A stretch of 64,000 nt of DNA from Bathynomus jamesi. Taxonomy: Eukaryota > Arthropoda > Malacostraca > Isopoda > Cirolanidae. Positions 10,202 through 21,566 of the stretch are shown piece after piece. A program made the translations under genes and the position numbers. The notes under the pieces were generated by a model. The model saw only the letters and a program-made list of their open reading frames with translations. It did no database searches and had not been told where the DNA came from. Each line of letters starts with the position of its first letter. Positions within the stretch are counted from its first letter, which is position 1. The DNA is taken from assembly GCA_023014485.1 (NCBI GenBank), contig JAJOZX010008839.1:1-64000 (forward strand). Reading direction: 5' to 3'.

Positions 10202-12126
10202 GTGGAGTGCGTGGTTAATGCTGTCATGCCACCGTCACCCACATATTTCAACCCTTTAAAATTCACCAATGCGGACCCTCATTTAGACCTGGGATTAGAA
10301 CACCTTTATAGTCTAGAATCAATTGGTATAAAAAGTGAGTTCTTTGGTAGTGTGGACGAGCTGAAAGTAAAAGAATTTTGTGATTCAATTGAGCTCAAAG
10401 ATAATAAGTACCATGTCGAGTTACCTTGGCATGAAGAGCGAGTCGCGCTCGTCCCCTCTAATCACAAAATAGCTTTAGCAACTTTAGACAGAGTATGTAA
10501 ACTTTTAGATAAAAAACAACTCACTAGTCAGTATAATGAAGTATTTGAAAACCAACTGCAAGAAGGCATAATTGAAAAGATCAATGTAAAACCATCTGAT
10601 TTCGAAAATCATACATGGATCCCCCACAGACCAGTCGTAAAAGAAGCTGCTCAAATAACAACAAAAATACGCCCAGTATTTAACTGCAGCCTTAAGACCA
10701 GCGATGGGCTTTCTTTAAACGAAGCAGCTTTTCCGGGTATTGATTTAATGGGCTCTCTCTTTAAATTACTCTGCAAATTTCGTACTAATAAATACGTCAT
10801 GCTAGCAGACGTCAAACAGGCATTACTCCAAATTAAATTAAAAGTAGACTCCGACAGAAATAGATTTTGCTTTTTCTGGAAGGAAAATGGCAACCTAGTT
10901 AACTACCGATACTCTACTATAGTTTTCGGACTTTGCAGCTCCCCTTTTATCCTGAATTACGTGATCAAACATCACATCAATAAATATCAAAACGACTTGT
11001 GTTCCTCAATGCTGAAAGACTCCTTCTATGTCGCAATTTAATAATTTCAAACTCAAACCCTGAGGTTCTTTATGAGCTCTATTCAAATTCAAACAGTCGA
11101 ATGTCAGAAGGGGGTTTCGAATTGCGTTCGTGGAACACGAACAATTCAGATTTAAAAGAAAAAATGGTTCAGGACGGGAAAGCTGAAGAACATGGTAGTG
11201 GGTTGGAGCGAGTTTTGGGTTACCATTATGAAGTAGGTACCGATCAACTTAAGTTGATGGATTTCAACCTTGATGAGTTTGCCGACAGCAAACGCCAGGT
11301 ACTCGTTCAAATTTCGAAAGTATTCGATCCCTTATCCCTTTACCTACCAGTCACAATCAAAGGTAGAGTTTTTATGCAACAATCATGGTCTTTGGGTCTG
11401 ACCTGGGATCAAAAGTTGGATGATAAAGAATTAAAGGAATGGGGAAAAATATATCAGGACCTACTTAAACTTAAGTTGATTCAAATAAACAGATCTGCTT
11501 TCAATTCAGATGAGGGAGTTGCTTTGAAAGTGTTTTGCGACGCAAGCAAAACGTGTTATGGTTTTGCCGTCTACGCAGTAAGCGGAGCACAGTCGAGTTT
11601 AGTTTTTGCAAAAGCAAAAGTCGCCCCATTAAAGGGTAGAACCTTGCCATCTTTAGAATTACTCTCAGTATATCTAGCCTTGAAATGTTTGCCTCAGTTT
11701 CTTTCCGCGGTTCAGTGCCCCTTTGACTCTATTCAAATTTTTGTAGATGCGCAAATAATACTATCCTGGTTGCTCTCTAGTGACATAAATTGTAAAAACA
11801 AGTCAATATTTGTTAAGAACCGTATTCAGGACATAGTTTCCATGCGCGAAAATATCAAAAAAGAATTCAAAGTAGAAATCACTTACGAATACGTGGCATC
11901 TCATGATAACCCCGCAGACCTCATCACACGCGGAATAACATTCAAAGAATTCGAATCTCGCTTAAGTTCTTGGCTACAAGGACCTACTTGGCTGACTTTA
12001 GAAACAAAACATTGGCCTAAATACGAACTTAAATGTCTTTCCGATTCCAGTAAAAAACTAATTCAAACATCACTAGTTACTAATGCGGCCGTTGCAAACG
12101 AGAATGACGTAACCGAGCCCTTTTAA
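10202..12126 (+). pseudogene. BEL/Pao reverse transcriptase and RNase H
   Basis: The first frame (10202-11041) has the BEL RT entry block around LGLEHLYSLESIGI, then RPVFNCSLKTSDGLSLNEA and VMLADVKQALLQIKL with the first catalytic Asp. The second frame (from ~11035 to 12126) continues with the YV-D-N region, the connection domain, and an RNase H-like segment starting KVFCDASKTCYGFAVYA with SLELLSVYLALK. The two frames meet near 11034. Comparison with the expected F-Y-V-D motif suggests a single lost base inside the second catalytic Asp codon. A TAA at 12124-12126 then stops the frame just before the integrase. Confidence 0.8.
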
Positions 12127-12931
12127 GACATAACCAAATATTCAAATTTAAACAAATTGCTCAGAGTCACTGCCTATGTCCTTAAATTCGTGTTCAAACT
12201 AAGAAAGAAAAAGGCAGACGCAGACTTTGGCGCTAAACTTTACTGGTTGTATAGAATGCAGTTAGATTGCTTTGGAAAGGAAAACCACTTTTTAGAAAAT
12301 AATAAAAGTAAAAAGGAATCAGAAATACCCGACCTCGTAAAGAACTTAGATTTGTTTCTTGACGATGTTAGGCTTATTAGAAGCAAAGGCGGAATTGATA
12401 AGTCAAACTATTATGACTACAGTGTCATCAACCCAATTTTGCTTGGGAAAAATCACCATTTCACTCGTTTGTTAGTAATGGACTGCCACTTAAGATGTAA
12501 ACATCTTGGCATTCAATCCACCTTAAACGTAATCAGAATGCAAGGTTACTGGATAACCAAACCTAGGCAGACGGTTAAAAGCATTCTTTCAGAGTGTATG
12601 GTGTGCAAAAAATACAATCAATTTGCATTCCAATACCCCAAATTTACCAACTTCACTAAGGCCCAAGTAAACTTTTTCCGCCCCTTTAAACATGTAGGAG
12701 TAGATTTCACTGGCCACCTTTACGTCAAAGACGGACAAAAGATCTGTCAAAATGTACATCCTAATATTCACATGCCTTAACATCCGAGCGGTGCACATGG
12801 AGTTAGTGCCGAGTATGTCGACTAAATCATTTCTCCTTGCATTTCAAAGATTCTCAAATCTCTACGGAGTTTGCGATTTTGTCTACAGTGACAATGTCAA
12901 AGGCTTTGTAGAGGGTGGAAAGGCTCTAGAG
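12127..12931 (+). pseudogene. BEL/Pao integrase, truncated
   Basis: The reading frame of RNase H continues past the 12124 stop with the KLLRVTAYVLKFV entry block, then an HHCC zinc-binding region (HHFTRLLVMDCHLRCKHLG ... CMVCKK). The core begins with KHVGVDFTGHLYVKDG, giving the first catalytic Asp. A frame change near 12755 is followed by the second Asp in FVYSDNVKGF. The protein is cut at 12931 by an hAT element before the catalytic Glu. No continuation is seen after that hAT. Confidence 0.8.
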
Positions 12932-15406
12932 CAGAGGTGGGGAACCTGCGGCCTTTTGGGGTACTAGTTGCGGCCTTCTGCCTATTTGACATTCAGAATT
13001 CATACCGTACGATAATGGACAGCAACTGATACCCCTTTAGGGCTTTAGGCTATTTCATTAGATCATGGTTTCAGCTTCACTGCTTCTTACACATACAAGC
13101 CTTCTTTATGGCTTGAACAATAGGAAATATGGCAACGCTGCCAGTTGAAACTGGCAGCGTTGCCTTACGGCTTACGCCCTTACCTATCAACGATCAACTC
13201 GACTGGATGACAGTTACTGACGATTCTCCGATAGTCACACGCACGCTTGTTTTCTTTAAAACTGTAAATCTTTGATCAATTCGTGTACCATTTTTATTTA
13301 AAAATCTTCTGGTACCCCAATCATGTCAAAAACTGTGAAAAGAAAATTAAAGGAAGAGAACAGAGTATTCCATGAAGAATGGGAATTGCAGTATTTCATA
13401 GTTGCTAAGAAAGATAAAATGATGTGTTTGCTCTGCAACGCCATAATTGCAACAGTGAAGAAACACAATGCATATCAGCATTATGCAACTTATAAGAACC
13501 ACAAATATGCTATATTGGAAGGAGAACCCCGAAAGTCTGCACTTACGAAGATGAAACTTCAAAAGCAGCAACAACAGCAAGTATTTAAAACGATGTCAGG
13601 CCTAGGGACTGAAATCACTAAAGCAACTTATAAAGTAGCATATATACTTGGAAAAAGAGGTAAGCCATATAGTGATGTGGAAATCATAAAATAATGCATT
13701 GTTGAAGTTGTAGCCTCTTTAGATTCAGACAAGGTTAACAAATACAAACAACTACCTCTTTCAAGAAGGACCATAACTGATCGGCAACATGAATTAACCC
13801 TCAATGTAACTGAACAGCTTCATACAATATGCCAAAGCGAAAATACTTATTATTCGATTGCCTTGGATGACTCCACTGATATTACTGACTCAGCGCAAGT
13901 GTCATTTTTAATTCGTGTTATAACTGAAGATTTTCAATACTACGAGGAGTTACTGGCTTTGGGTACCCTTACGGGGAAGACACGTGGAATTGACGTCTTG
14001 TCTCTCTTCAAAGAAAAATGCCGTGAAGCGAAACTGAATTTATGTAATTTAGTAAGTGTATGCACAGATGGTGCACCTTCCATGAGCGGAAAATGTGCAG
14101 GATTTGTTGCGCTACTACAAAAAGAACTGCTAAATCCAAATAGCTTGATTTCCTTTCACTGTATTTTGCATCAACAGAATCTCTGTGCCAAATCTACTGT
14201 TTTAAGTGACACATTAAGTAAAGTTATACGTATTGTGAACTATATTAGAACAAATGCATCACATCGCCAGTTTCGCAATATGTTTATGCTTGATGATGAA
14301 ACATTCAGTGTGGATCTTCCGTATCATTCTAAAGTGCGCTGGTTATCACAAGGGCAAGTCTTTGAAAAACTTTTGTCTTTGCGAGAACAAATCACAAGAT
14401 GTTTTGAGGGACTCAATGAACCATGTGAATTCTCAAAAAAGGATTTCTGCGGAAATGCTGCATTTTTGTGTGACGTAATGTCAAAGCAAAATGACCTGAA
14501 TATTTCTTTGCAAGGTAAAACTAAATGCATATATGAAATGTGGCAAAAAATCCAGGCTTTTCGGAGGAAGCTGCGCTTTTTCAAAACTATCCTTACCCGA
14601 TCGGAACTTTCAGCTGAACGCTTCCCTGAACTGGCAAAGGTAATTGATGAAGAAGATACAAGCAAATCATTAAGGGAATGCGATGCGAAAGAATACACAG
14701 CTGTCCTAGACTCCCTGATTGAAGAATACGATGAAAGATTTGAAGATTTTGAGAAACATGACTTCACACTGAAAATAGCCTTCCAACCACACCTGGTTGA
14801 TGTCTCCAAAGCACCTGAAGATTTACAGATGGAGTTGATTGAGGTATTAGAAGATAATATCCTTAAGTCTCTATTTGATACTAAGAAGGATCCTGTTGAA
14901 ATATGGAAAAATGCCGTTGAATACCCACGTCTGCGCCAACATGCTCGTCGAATGTTGTCTTATTTCGGCACAACCTACTGTTGTGAATCAACGTTTTCGT
15001 ATGTGACTCAAATCAAAACACGCTTGAGATCTCAGATGACGAATATTCACCTGGAGGACCAACTAAAACTACGGTCCCGCAATAAGCAGTCACAAAAAAG
15101 TCATTAAATGGTTTATCACTTTTTCACTTAATATTATCATTTCACTTAATGTCATTTTTCACTTGATATTAGTTCTATTGTCAATTATTCCCCCCCCCCC
15201 CAAAATGTGCACTTGCTGAATTTTTTATTTATTATAAAAACCCTCACGTATTATCAAGTTTGATTTAAAATTAGTAAATATGTAGATTGTAGACTAAAAT
15301 ATGACATTTTGTTGTACTGTATATGTTAAATTCTCAGCATGCGGCCTAATAGGGTCTTGGTTAAATGAAATGCGGCCTTCCAATGAAAAAAGGTTCCCCA
15401 CCCCTG
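12932..15406 (+). mobile_element. hAT element, copy 1
   Basis: 2475 bp with ends CAGAGGTGGGGAACC and (reverse complement) CAGGGGTGGGGAACC. It is nearly identical to 35176-37642, which lies in the opposite orientation. The 8-mers at its edges, CTCTAGAG and GCCAAGAC, do not match, and the two flanks belong to different sequences (BEL integrase on the left, unassigned sequence on the right). So this copy has lost its original right flank, its left flank, or both, by deletion or recombination. Confidence 0.85.
13323..15107 (+). pseudogene. hAT transposase, GTF2IRD2/ZBED-like, one early stop
   Basis: Starts MSKTVKRKLKEENRVFHEEW. A zinc-finger-like segment (CLLCNAIIATVKKHNAYQH) lies at residues ~37-60. 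Catalytic-region landmarks are ALDDSTDITDS, CTDGAPSMSGKCAGFVALL and HCILHQQNLCAK, then VRWLSQG. The C-terminal hATC dimerisation region is seen as RRMLSYFGTTYCCESTFSYV. A TAA at 13692-13694 interrupts the frame. The other copy has GAA at that codon, so this is a single-base nonsense change. The rest is open to the stop at 15107, about 594 codons in all. The protein belongs to the hAT group that gave rise to domesticated vertebrate genes, but nothing here suggests domestication. Confidence 0.85.
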
Positions 15407-16290
15407 GCCAAGACTATTGTTATAAAGCCGCAACCACGCTCGGTGTCTATATGCCGTCTGTAAATAGCCTGAGAATTGAAGTTAAGAGTATAAGGTGTGG
15501 CACTATGACCCGCAACACGGAATACACGTCAATATCTACTGTGTACTACTTTGAGAGGCCTGCATTATACGGCCCATAATGTAAACTATATCTACAGCTG
15601 TCAAGCGTCTGAATGGTATTACTACCTAAGAATCGTCTACATCCCCGTCATCTGACCCGAACCCAAAGGACAATCTCGTCCTGACTTCACGACCGTCACT
15701 GTTCTGAAGGGCAACTCCACAACACGTTCAACTACGCGTCGCAGACCGTGCTCAACACCATTGCTATACATGGACCCAGGGCCAACCCTGAATATGTACC
15801 GAGTTCTAGTCTGGGGTGGGGGTAGCGGTGCGCACCAGCTACAGAACGAGAAGCTGCTGCTGTTGTGGAGGATGTGTCCGGAATTGAACAGGAATAAGGG
15901 GATACATCTTTATTTGAGGAAGGAGCCAGTGTGGGGGTTGTGTCGTAAGACGTAGAGGGGTGGGGCTCTATTACTGGAGGTCTCACAACCGGTGGACTCC
16001 TGGCACGCTTTATACCTGATGTCGAAGGCACTTCATCATCATTATGCCTCCCCTTTGAATTGTCGCGTGGGGGTACTACAGATATCGCTGGTGTGGGCTT
16101 GCCACCGGGAATGGAGCCTGTATCCAAACTACACTCTCATCAGGATCGTCTGTAATATCGATGATGGGGACATGATGCTGTACCTCATTATCATTCACGG
16201 TTCTGGGAAGAGGAAAAAACAAGAATGTTGAATATAAGGAGCAACACTTAAATTTTTATTATATTTTGCAAATGTTCCACTTAAGAGTGT
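15407..16290. other. Unassigned stretch before the Polinton ATPase
   Basis: No clear gene. A minus-strand open stretch at 15732-16127 encodes a Ser/Thr/Pro-rich, disordered-looking peptide (for example RARSPPVVRPPVIEPHPSTS) and a second minus frame at ~16130-16220 is acidic. They could be the decayed N-terminal part of a divergently oriented Polinton gene such as the polymerase, given their position beside the ATPase, but I see no polymerase motif. A plus-strand stretch at 15420-15580 is also open but unrecognised. Confidence 0.35.
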
Positions 16291-16302
16291 GACGTGTTTG
16301 AG

Positions 16303-16779
16303 ATGGATTCTGTAGAAAAATTCAGGTTCACAATCCCGTCCACATGTATTATATCTGGCCCTACAGGATGTGGTAAAACTGTGTTTATGCTTAAAATCAT
16401 TAAAGATAAGGGGGAGATGTTCTCAAAATTTGTGCATAAAGTCATATGGTGCTATTCGACGTACCAGTCAGTGTTGAACGAGTACCAAGATTATATTTTG
16501 TTCCACAAAGGCATATATGACGTTAATTCGTTAAAAGGAAATGAACATACAGTCATTGTAATTGATGATCTCATGTTAGAAATGGATAAAACGTTTACCG
16601 AGACATTTACAGTGTTCTCCCACCATCTTAACATAAGCGTGTTCTTCATTAATCAGAATCTATTTTTCAAAAATAGATACATGCGCGATATGTCGTTAAA
16701 TACACAATATCTAGTCTTATTCGTGATGGATATTTGCTTTGTGACCTTCACCCGTGAAACACCTTTAAAGTACTTCTAA
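16303..16779 (+). pseudogene. Polinton packaging ATPase (FtsK/HerA type), C-terminal part damaged
   Basis: Starts at the ATG giving MDSVEKFRFTIPSTC. The Walker A motif is GPTGCGKT (residues ~19-26) and Walker B is VIVIDDLM (~85-92). They are followed by a FTVFSHHLNISVFFINQN block with the conserved Q-N, then RDMSLNTQYLVLF. After that the sequence diverges (MDICFVTFTRETPLKYF), where Polinton ATPases normally have a run of basic residues leading to a further ~40-60 residues. This points to a small frameshift or deletion near 16730. The enzyme would power genome packaging into capsids. Confidence 0.85.
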
Positions 16780-16825
16780 GAACGAATATATTCCCAAACG
16801 AGCCTGAAACGGTGTATATTCCAGA

Positions 16826-17129
16826 ATGACAAACAGGCTAAAGAAATACCATGAATTAATAAAAATCTATCATCGACTGCCCTGTGCATTGCAACAGATG
16901 TTTGTTAAAAATATTGACCAAGACTTTAAAATGCATCTGCGAAATCTGTCTTAATGTTATAAAATGTAATGTACCAATGAAACCCCATCAGAAGGCTCCC
17001 CTACGCCGTTACAAGAACATAATACGTACACTAGCTCGTAAAAGTCAAACTGTGGGTAAGATAAAAAGGATTATTGTACAAAGAGGGGGGTTATTCCTCC
17101 CCATCTTATTTTCAGTTTTGGGGCCTTAA
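16826..17129 (+). pseudogene. Polinton conserved small basic protein
   Basis: Begins MTNRLKKYHELIKIYHRLP. After a stop and frame change near 16950 it continues as VIKCNVPMKPHQKAPLRRYK and ends in IVQRGGLFLPILFSVLGP. The K/R-rich middle and the terminal QRGG-F-L-P hydrophobic tail match a small conserved protein found between the ATPase and integrase of many Polintons. Its job is not established; a membrane-active or capsid role could be guessed from the tail but is not shown. Confidence 0.6.
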
Positions 17130-17143
17130 TTGACTAGTTTAAT

Positions 17144-17860
17144 ATGACGAAGAAAGTAGTCGTGATTCCACACGAGGTGTATGCTTCACTGCAAAGCTCA
17201 AAGAGTCCAGATACGGTTCTAGAACCTGTAAAAGCAGTCTTAAAAGAATAGAGAGCGAATTGTTAGATCTATTAAATAGTGAAAAGTCACCTGATGAGAA
17301 AAGAATCTTATACCAAGAAGCTCTGCAGAAATTTCTTCGTGGGTACGAAAATTATAAGAACCCGACAGAGATCCCAGTGGTTATTAGGCACAGCGCGGAC
17401 AACGATGAGCATGGAGGCATAGGGCCAGTTAAAGAATAGCGGGTCGACCCTATAACATATCGAACATGTATTAAAAAGAAGTCTCCCACATACATTGAGG
17501 AATAAAGGCTTAAGTCTTTATAATCTATTGAGTTAGGACCCCATTATACAGTGGACCGATACAGGTGAGGTAATTGTTGAAGGAACCAAGGTACAGGGCT
17601 CGAATATCGTTGACATCGTCTATGACCTGGTGAGAAAGTGGGATAGGCCATCACCATCATGATGGAAGCATATTAAAGCAAGGCTACAACAAATAAATGT
17701 CCCCAAAACATAGATAAGAAATCTGAACAGGTTAAAAGACTTGGAGCAAGTCTCGCATGTGCCACAACTGAGCACGCATCACCCCCAGCGGCAGCATCGC
17801 TGAGGATAAGAAAGAAGAGACCAAACAACAACGGTCAACCCTCTCCACGTGCCTCTAAAA
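17144..17860 (+). pseudogene. Polinton conserved protein upstream of the integrase
   Basis: Starts MTKKVVVIPHEVYASLQSSK, shifts frame near 17235 into RIESELLDLLNSEKSPDEKR and YQEALQKFLRGYENYKNP. After further breaks it shows WTDTGEVIVEGTKVQGSNIV and a WKHIKARLQQINVP stretch. The combination of a helical N-terminal part and a G-x-x-I-x-G-S-N-I-V-D block is a recurrent Polinton protein whose function is not known to me. Several stops make it dead. Confidence 0.6.
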
Positions 17861-17867
17861 TACGCAA

Positions 17868-18942
17868 ATGGCCAGCATATTAAGAAAAAGTTATTATAAC
17901 ATTTCTAGCTCAACCTCCTACGACGGTATTGATAGACTGTATAGGTGTGTTTATAATGATGGAGTAGGGAAAAAAGATGTTAAGAGGTTTTTGCCGGAGC
18001 AGGATGCTTATACACTTCATAAGCTGGTGCAAAAAAGGTTTAAAACAGCCAAGATAACAGCGGCTTCGATTGACTATTTGGCAAGCGGATTTAACTCACA
18101 TGCAAACATACTCAGTGTACAATGGTGGCTACCGTTACATCCTATTCATAATAGACGTATTCTCTAGATATATGTGGCTAATTCCCCTGAAAAATAAATC
18201 GCCTGAAACAGTTGCTAAAGCCACCAAAACGCTAATGTTGAAAGAAAACAGGATTCCAGGCTATTTTTGTATGGACATGGGGAAAGAATTTATAGGCCGA
18301 GCTTTTCAGAGCATGTTGGCGGAGTTTAATATCAGTTACTACACTACCAATTCTGTACATAAGGCATATTTAGCTGAAAGAGTTCAACGTACCATAAAGG
18401 AACGCATGCATCGACATTTTACACACAAAAACGTATACCGGTATATAGACATGCTGGAGTCACTGGCCTCATCCTACAACCATTCGCACCATCGTACGAT
18501 TGAGACAACACCTAACGAGGTTTTAGAAAGATGTACGCACACAGAGCGTGATGTGAGAAGAGATATTCGTAGAACCACGCCACACTTCGCGAGTTTCAAA
18601 ATCTATGATTATGTAAGGCTATCGCGTTCGGGAAATAAATTCGCGAAGGGTTTTGAGCAAGGATGGACAAGTGAGATTTTTAAAGTTAGGGCTATGAGAC
18701 CTAAAGGCGAGATATTGTTGTATTACGTTGAAGAATTGAATGGGGAAGAAATCGCAGGAGGCTTTCACTGCGAGGAGTTGCAGAAAGCGACATTTAATTT
18801 AGGAAAAACTGTGTTTAAAATTGAAAAAATTTTAGGTAGCAAAGGTACAGGAAAGAGAAAAATGTACCTGGCGAAATGGCTAGGGTACCCAGAAAGCTTT
18901 AATACCTCTATAAAAGCTGATGCAATAATAAAGCTTAAATAG
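17868..18942 (+). pseudogene. Polinton integrase with C-terminal chromodomain
   Basis: The N-terminal part (17868 to ~18072) has SYYNISSSTSYDGIDRLYR and QDAYTLHKLVQKRFKTAKI, the usual Polinton integrase entry. The frame then changes by one base at ~18073 into the catalytic core. The DDE residues can be placed at ADLTHM, MDMGKEF and LAERVQRTIKERM. A C-terminal chromodomain-like segment reads KIEKILGSKGTGKRKMYLAK and then WLGYP. The aromatic residue expected a few positions after WLGYP is not seen, so histone binding may be impaired. It would insert the element into chromosomes; chromodomains in this class steer it toward modified chromatin. Confidence 0.85.
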
Positions 18943-18950
18943 TATGCAAC

Positions 18951-19801
18951 ATGGCGCCTAACCACTTCTATGTCACACTCCCGTCCTCTTCTTCTCTGTC
19001 TGTACATCCTGGTAACAGAACTCCACGGCCCCATAGGATTGGGCCATGAGTCGTATGAAGTTGGAATTTGCTAATTCCAGCTAACCACCCAATTTTTAAC
19101 TGTAGAAAAGGAACAGGACATTTTTCTGGTCCTTAGAAGATTCGACGAGTGTGAAAAATTAGGCATTACCTTAGATGATACTATGTGATCAGTCTTGTTC
19201 GGTGGGACACAGTACTATAGTACAAAAGTAACACTAGGACTCGGCCATTATGACACAGCTTCAGATATTGTGTGGGCTTAAATAAGAGTCTTGAAAAAAT
19301 CAGGCCTAACCACCGATTTACTTTTTGAAGTCGTAAACATAGACTCGCCTGCACACACGTTGATGTTAAAATCAACGATTAGTATAAATATTGGAGACAA
19401 AGAGCTGTTCACAATTATGCCCGAGTGCCGATATGGAGCACCCATCCAAAGAGATACCTTTCACGATGCACAACAGGATTTGTCCAGTCTAATATATCAG
19501 CTGAAATTGGAGAAATTGTACGATGGCCACCCTGACCTAGACATGTGCTATATTTACAGCAATATCGCGGAGCACCAGTTTTTTGGGCATACCCAGGCAC
19601 GCCTGCTGCTGCAGCATCGCACACATTCCCAATCATAGAGGACAGAACTTGAGCATTCACACATGACAATCCTCATTATGTCAATGCCGCCACTAATGTA
19701 TTAACCAATATCTCAATATAAGGACGATTGAGGGGGAAAACTTCCTATTCGGTGATGGAAGCTTAACAGTGAAGCTCCACTTTCGTCGCACTGTGTTATA
19801 A
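18951..19801 (+). pseudogene. Polinton minor capsid (penton-like) protein candidate
   Basis: The start codon gives MAPNHFYVTLPSSSSLSVHP, the entry block of a widespread Polinton structural protein. Compared with the third segment (61723-62533), a stretch of about a dozen bases is missing just after this block. Later parts are RRFDECEKLGI, LLFEVVNIDSPAHTLML, DMCYIYSNIAEHQ and, near the end, an LHFRR motif. The stop overlaps the next start as TAATG. I assign it to the minor capsid protein from this block order; the assignment is less sure than that of the major capsid protein. Confidence 0.6.
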
Positions 19802-20190
19802 TGACCCGAAGACCTTTCACAGTCTATCGAGGGGTGAGATACCAGCGTGGGAGTGGGCTCGGATCCATTTTTTCAACCATACTGCGCGTGGCTGTCCCTT
19901 TGTTGAAGAGGAGTGCTAGATATCTCGGGAGGAAAGCGTTACAATCAGGTCTTAAAACGGTAAAGACATAATGGCGAGGGCTAGGCCTAAAGAAGCTCTA
20001 AAAAGCACTTGAAGCGTACACGGGAGGGAATCATGAAAGATGCAAAGAGAAAAATGAGCGGTGGTGGGAAGAAGAGGGCTGTCCGGAAGAAGAAGAGGAG
20101 GTTACCAGCACGTGGCATTAAACGTAAAATGACATAAAAGAAGTGTTCTAAGCGACTAAAACCTATGGTTGATAATTTTTTTAATTGATA
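19801..20190 (+). pseudogene. Polinton basic core-like protein
   Basis: MTRRPFTVYRGVRYQRGSGL opens a short protein with a glycine-rich, hydrophobic N-terminal half (SIFSTILRVAVPLLKRSARY), then after a frame change near 19970 a strongly basic half (MKDAKRKMSGGGKKRAVRKK). This layout resembles adenovirus-type core or pVI/pX-like proteins of Polintons and adintoviruses. It overlaps the upstream stop by one base. Related copies lie at 28190-28567 (minus) and 62532-62956. Confidence 0.6.
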
Positions 20191-20329
20191 TAAGCTAAGG
20201 GCACTGCTCTCATGAATCGTAGACTGTTTACTACCTGTAGAGAGAGGTGGCACTATTTCTGACTCGTCATGCACGCTTTATCCATCCGTGTAGTTCACAA
20301 TGTTGTAAATCGGAGTTGACCCTCTTTAA

Positions 20330-21560
20330 CATGCCCCAACTCAAGTTTCTATTGAGTACAGTGACTTTATTACAATTAACACGTTAAACAGAATTAGTTC
20401 CCCGAAAGCTCCTATAGAATTCGCGATAACCAGCTCAGGCCCTTACTTTTTTGATCCAAGCTTCATGCACATGTACTCTAAACTACGTATAGCACATTCA
20501 GATGGAACGAATTGCGAAGACAAATACGTTGTATTTCCAGAAACAAACTTTCTACACTCCATACTCAGCCGGTGCGAGGTGTATTTAAATCAGGTCAACA
20601 TCTCTGCAGGAACGGGTTACTATAACCTCCGAGCCTATCTGGAAAATGTCTTCAACTTTTCAAAAGAAGCGTAGGACACCTTTTTAACTGCTGAGGGCTA
20701 TTATCAGGCTAAAGACGAAAGCAGTGCAAAGGATAAATTTACAAATTCTAAAAAGAAGATATACGAATGCTTCGGACGCCTACATACAGACTTCACATTC
20801 CAGGAGAAGCTGCTTGTGAATGGGGTCAATATGAAAATAAAGCTCCCTCGCACGCATCCTGAGATCTATTTAAATCTGGGAGCTGATCAAGACGAGAGCG
20901 CAAAGCACGTTGTGATTCATATTATGGAAACATACCTTCGCGTACGCCGTGTGAAATTAAGTTCCCCTAAACAAACAGAAATTGAAAAACTTATTACATG
21001 CCACAGTAAAATACCCAATTAACAGAGTACAGATCAAACTATACACGGTGCCAGCAAGATCGGCATCGAAGCAGATAGAAAACGTCGCCCTGGGAGCTCT
21101 ACCTAAAAGGTTATTAATTGCAAGGGAGGAACACGTTTCTGTGAATGGAAAAGATAAAAAGAACGCCTTTAATTTCGAAAATTTCGGCCTTAAAAATATA
21201 ACTCTATACGTCAATGGAGTAGCGTTACTGGGTACATTGGAAACGGATTATTCATCAGAAGCCGTGTTCACTCTTTGCTCGAGAGCTTTTAGTAATCTTG
21301 CACATAATGCCGGTGCATGCGATGAATTAGGGATTGGTGTAACGCAAAAGGAATTCATCGATCAATTTAACCTTTACCCGTTTGATATCACCCCGGACTT
21401 ATCTGCTAGTGTAACCACACACTTAAGTCCACAGCAGAGTGGAAACATTTCAGTCAGACTGGAATTCGCTAAGTCGCTAGACGCCCCTATTATGTACTAG
21501 TATACCTCGAATCACAGGCCCTAATAGAAATCGACAGATTCAGGGGTGCATTAACTGGCT
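20330..21560 (+). pseudogene. Polinton major capsid protein (double jelly-roll)
   Basis: The N-terminal region has SIEYSDFITINTLN, then SSGPYFFDPS and NFLHSILSRCEVYLN, then GTGYYNLRAYLENVFNFSKE. The middle has FGRLHTDFTFQEKLLVNGVN and YLRVRRVKLS. The C-terminal half has NAFNFENFGLKNITLYVNGV, then FDITPDLSASVTTHLS and SGNISVRLEF. This block order is that of the hexon-like major capsid protein of Polintons and adintoviruses. A TAG near 20672 replaces a sense codon, a frame change lies near 20985, and another just after 21497 precedes the short C-terminal tail. It would build an icosahedral capsid; this copy cannot make an intact protein. Confidence 0.85.
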
Positions 21561-21566
21561 TTTAAA

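Larger units (their letters stand above)
3158..12931 (+). mobile_element. BEL/Pao LTR retrotransposon, 3'-truncated
   Basis: Gag with a zinc knuckle, a retropepsin-like region, reverse transcriptase, RNase H and integrase follow in the normal BEL/Pao order. The element is broken by a transposon in its leader (3985-6986) and by several frame changes. It ends inside the integrase core at 12931, where an hAT element begins. The rest of the integrase and the 3' LTR are not found on the far side of the hAT, so the 3' end was lost. Its left end seems to interrupt a Polinton polymerase gene. Confidence 0.8.

Noticed and set aside
13347..13580. Minus-strand Leu/Phe-rich open frame, repeated at 37000-37233
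   Set aside because: It is antisense to the hAT transposase in both copies and recurs only because the hAT is duplicated.
15732..16127. Minus-strand Ser/Pro-rich open frame as a gene
   Set aside because: Low-complexity composition, no recognisable domain, and position in a decayed region; only noted as a possible Polinton remnant.
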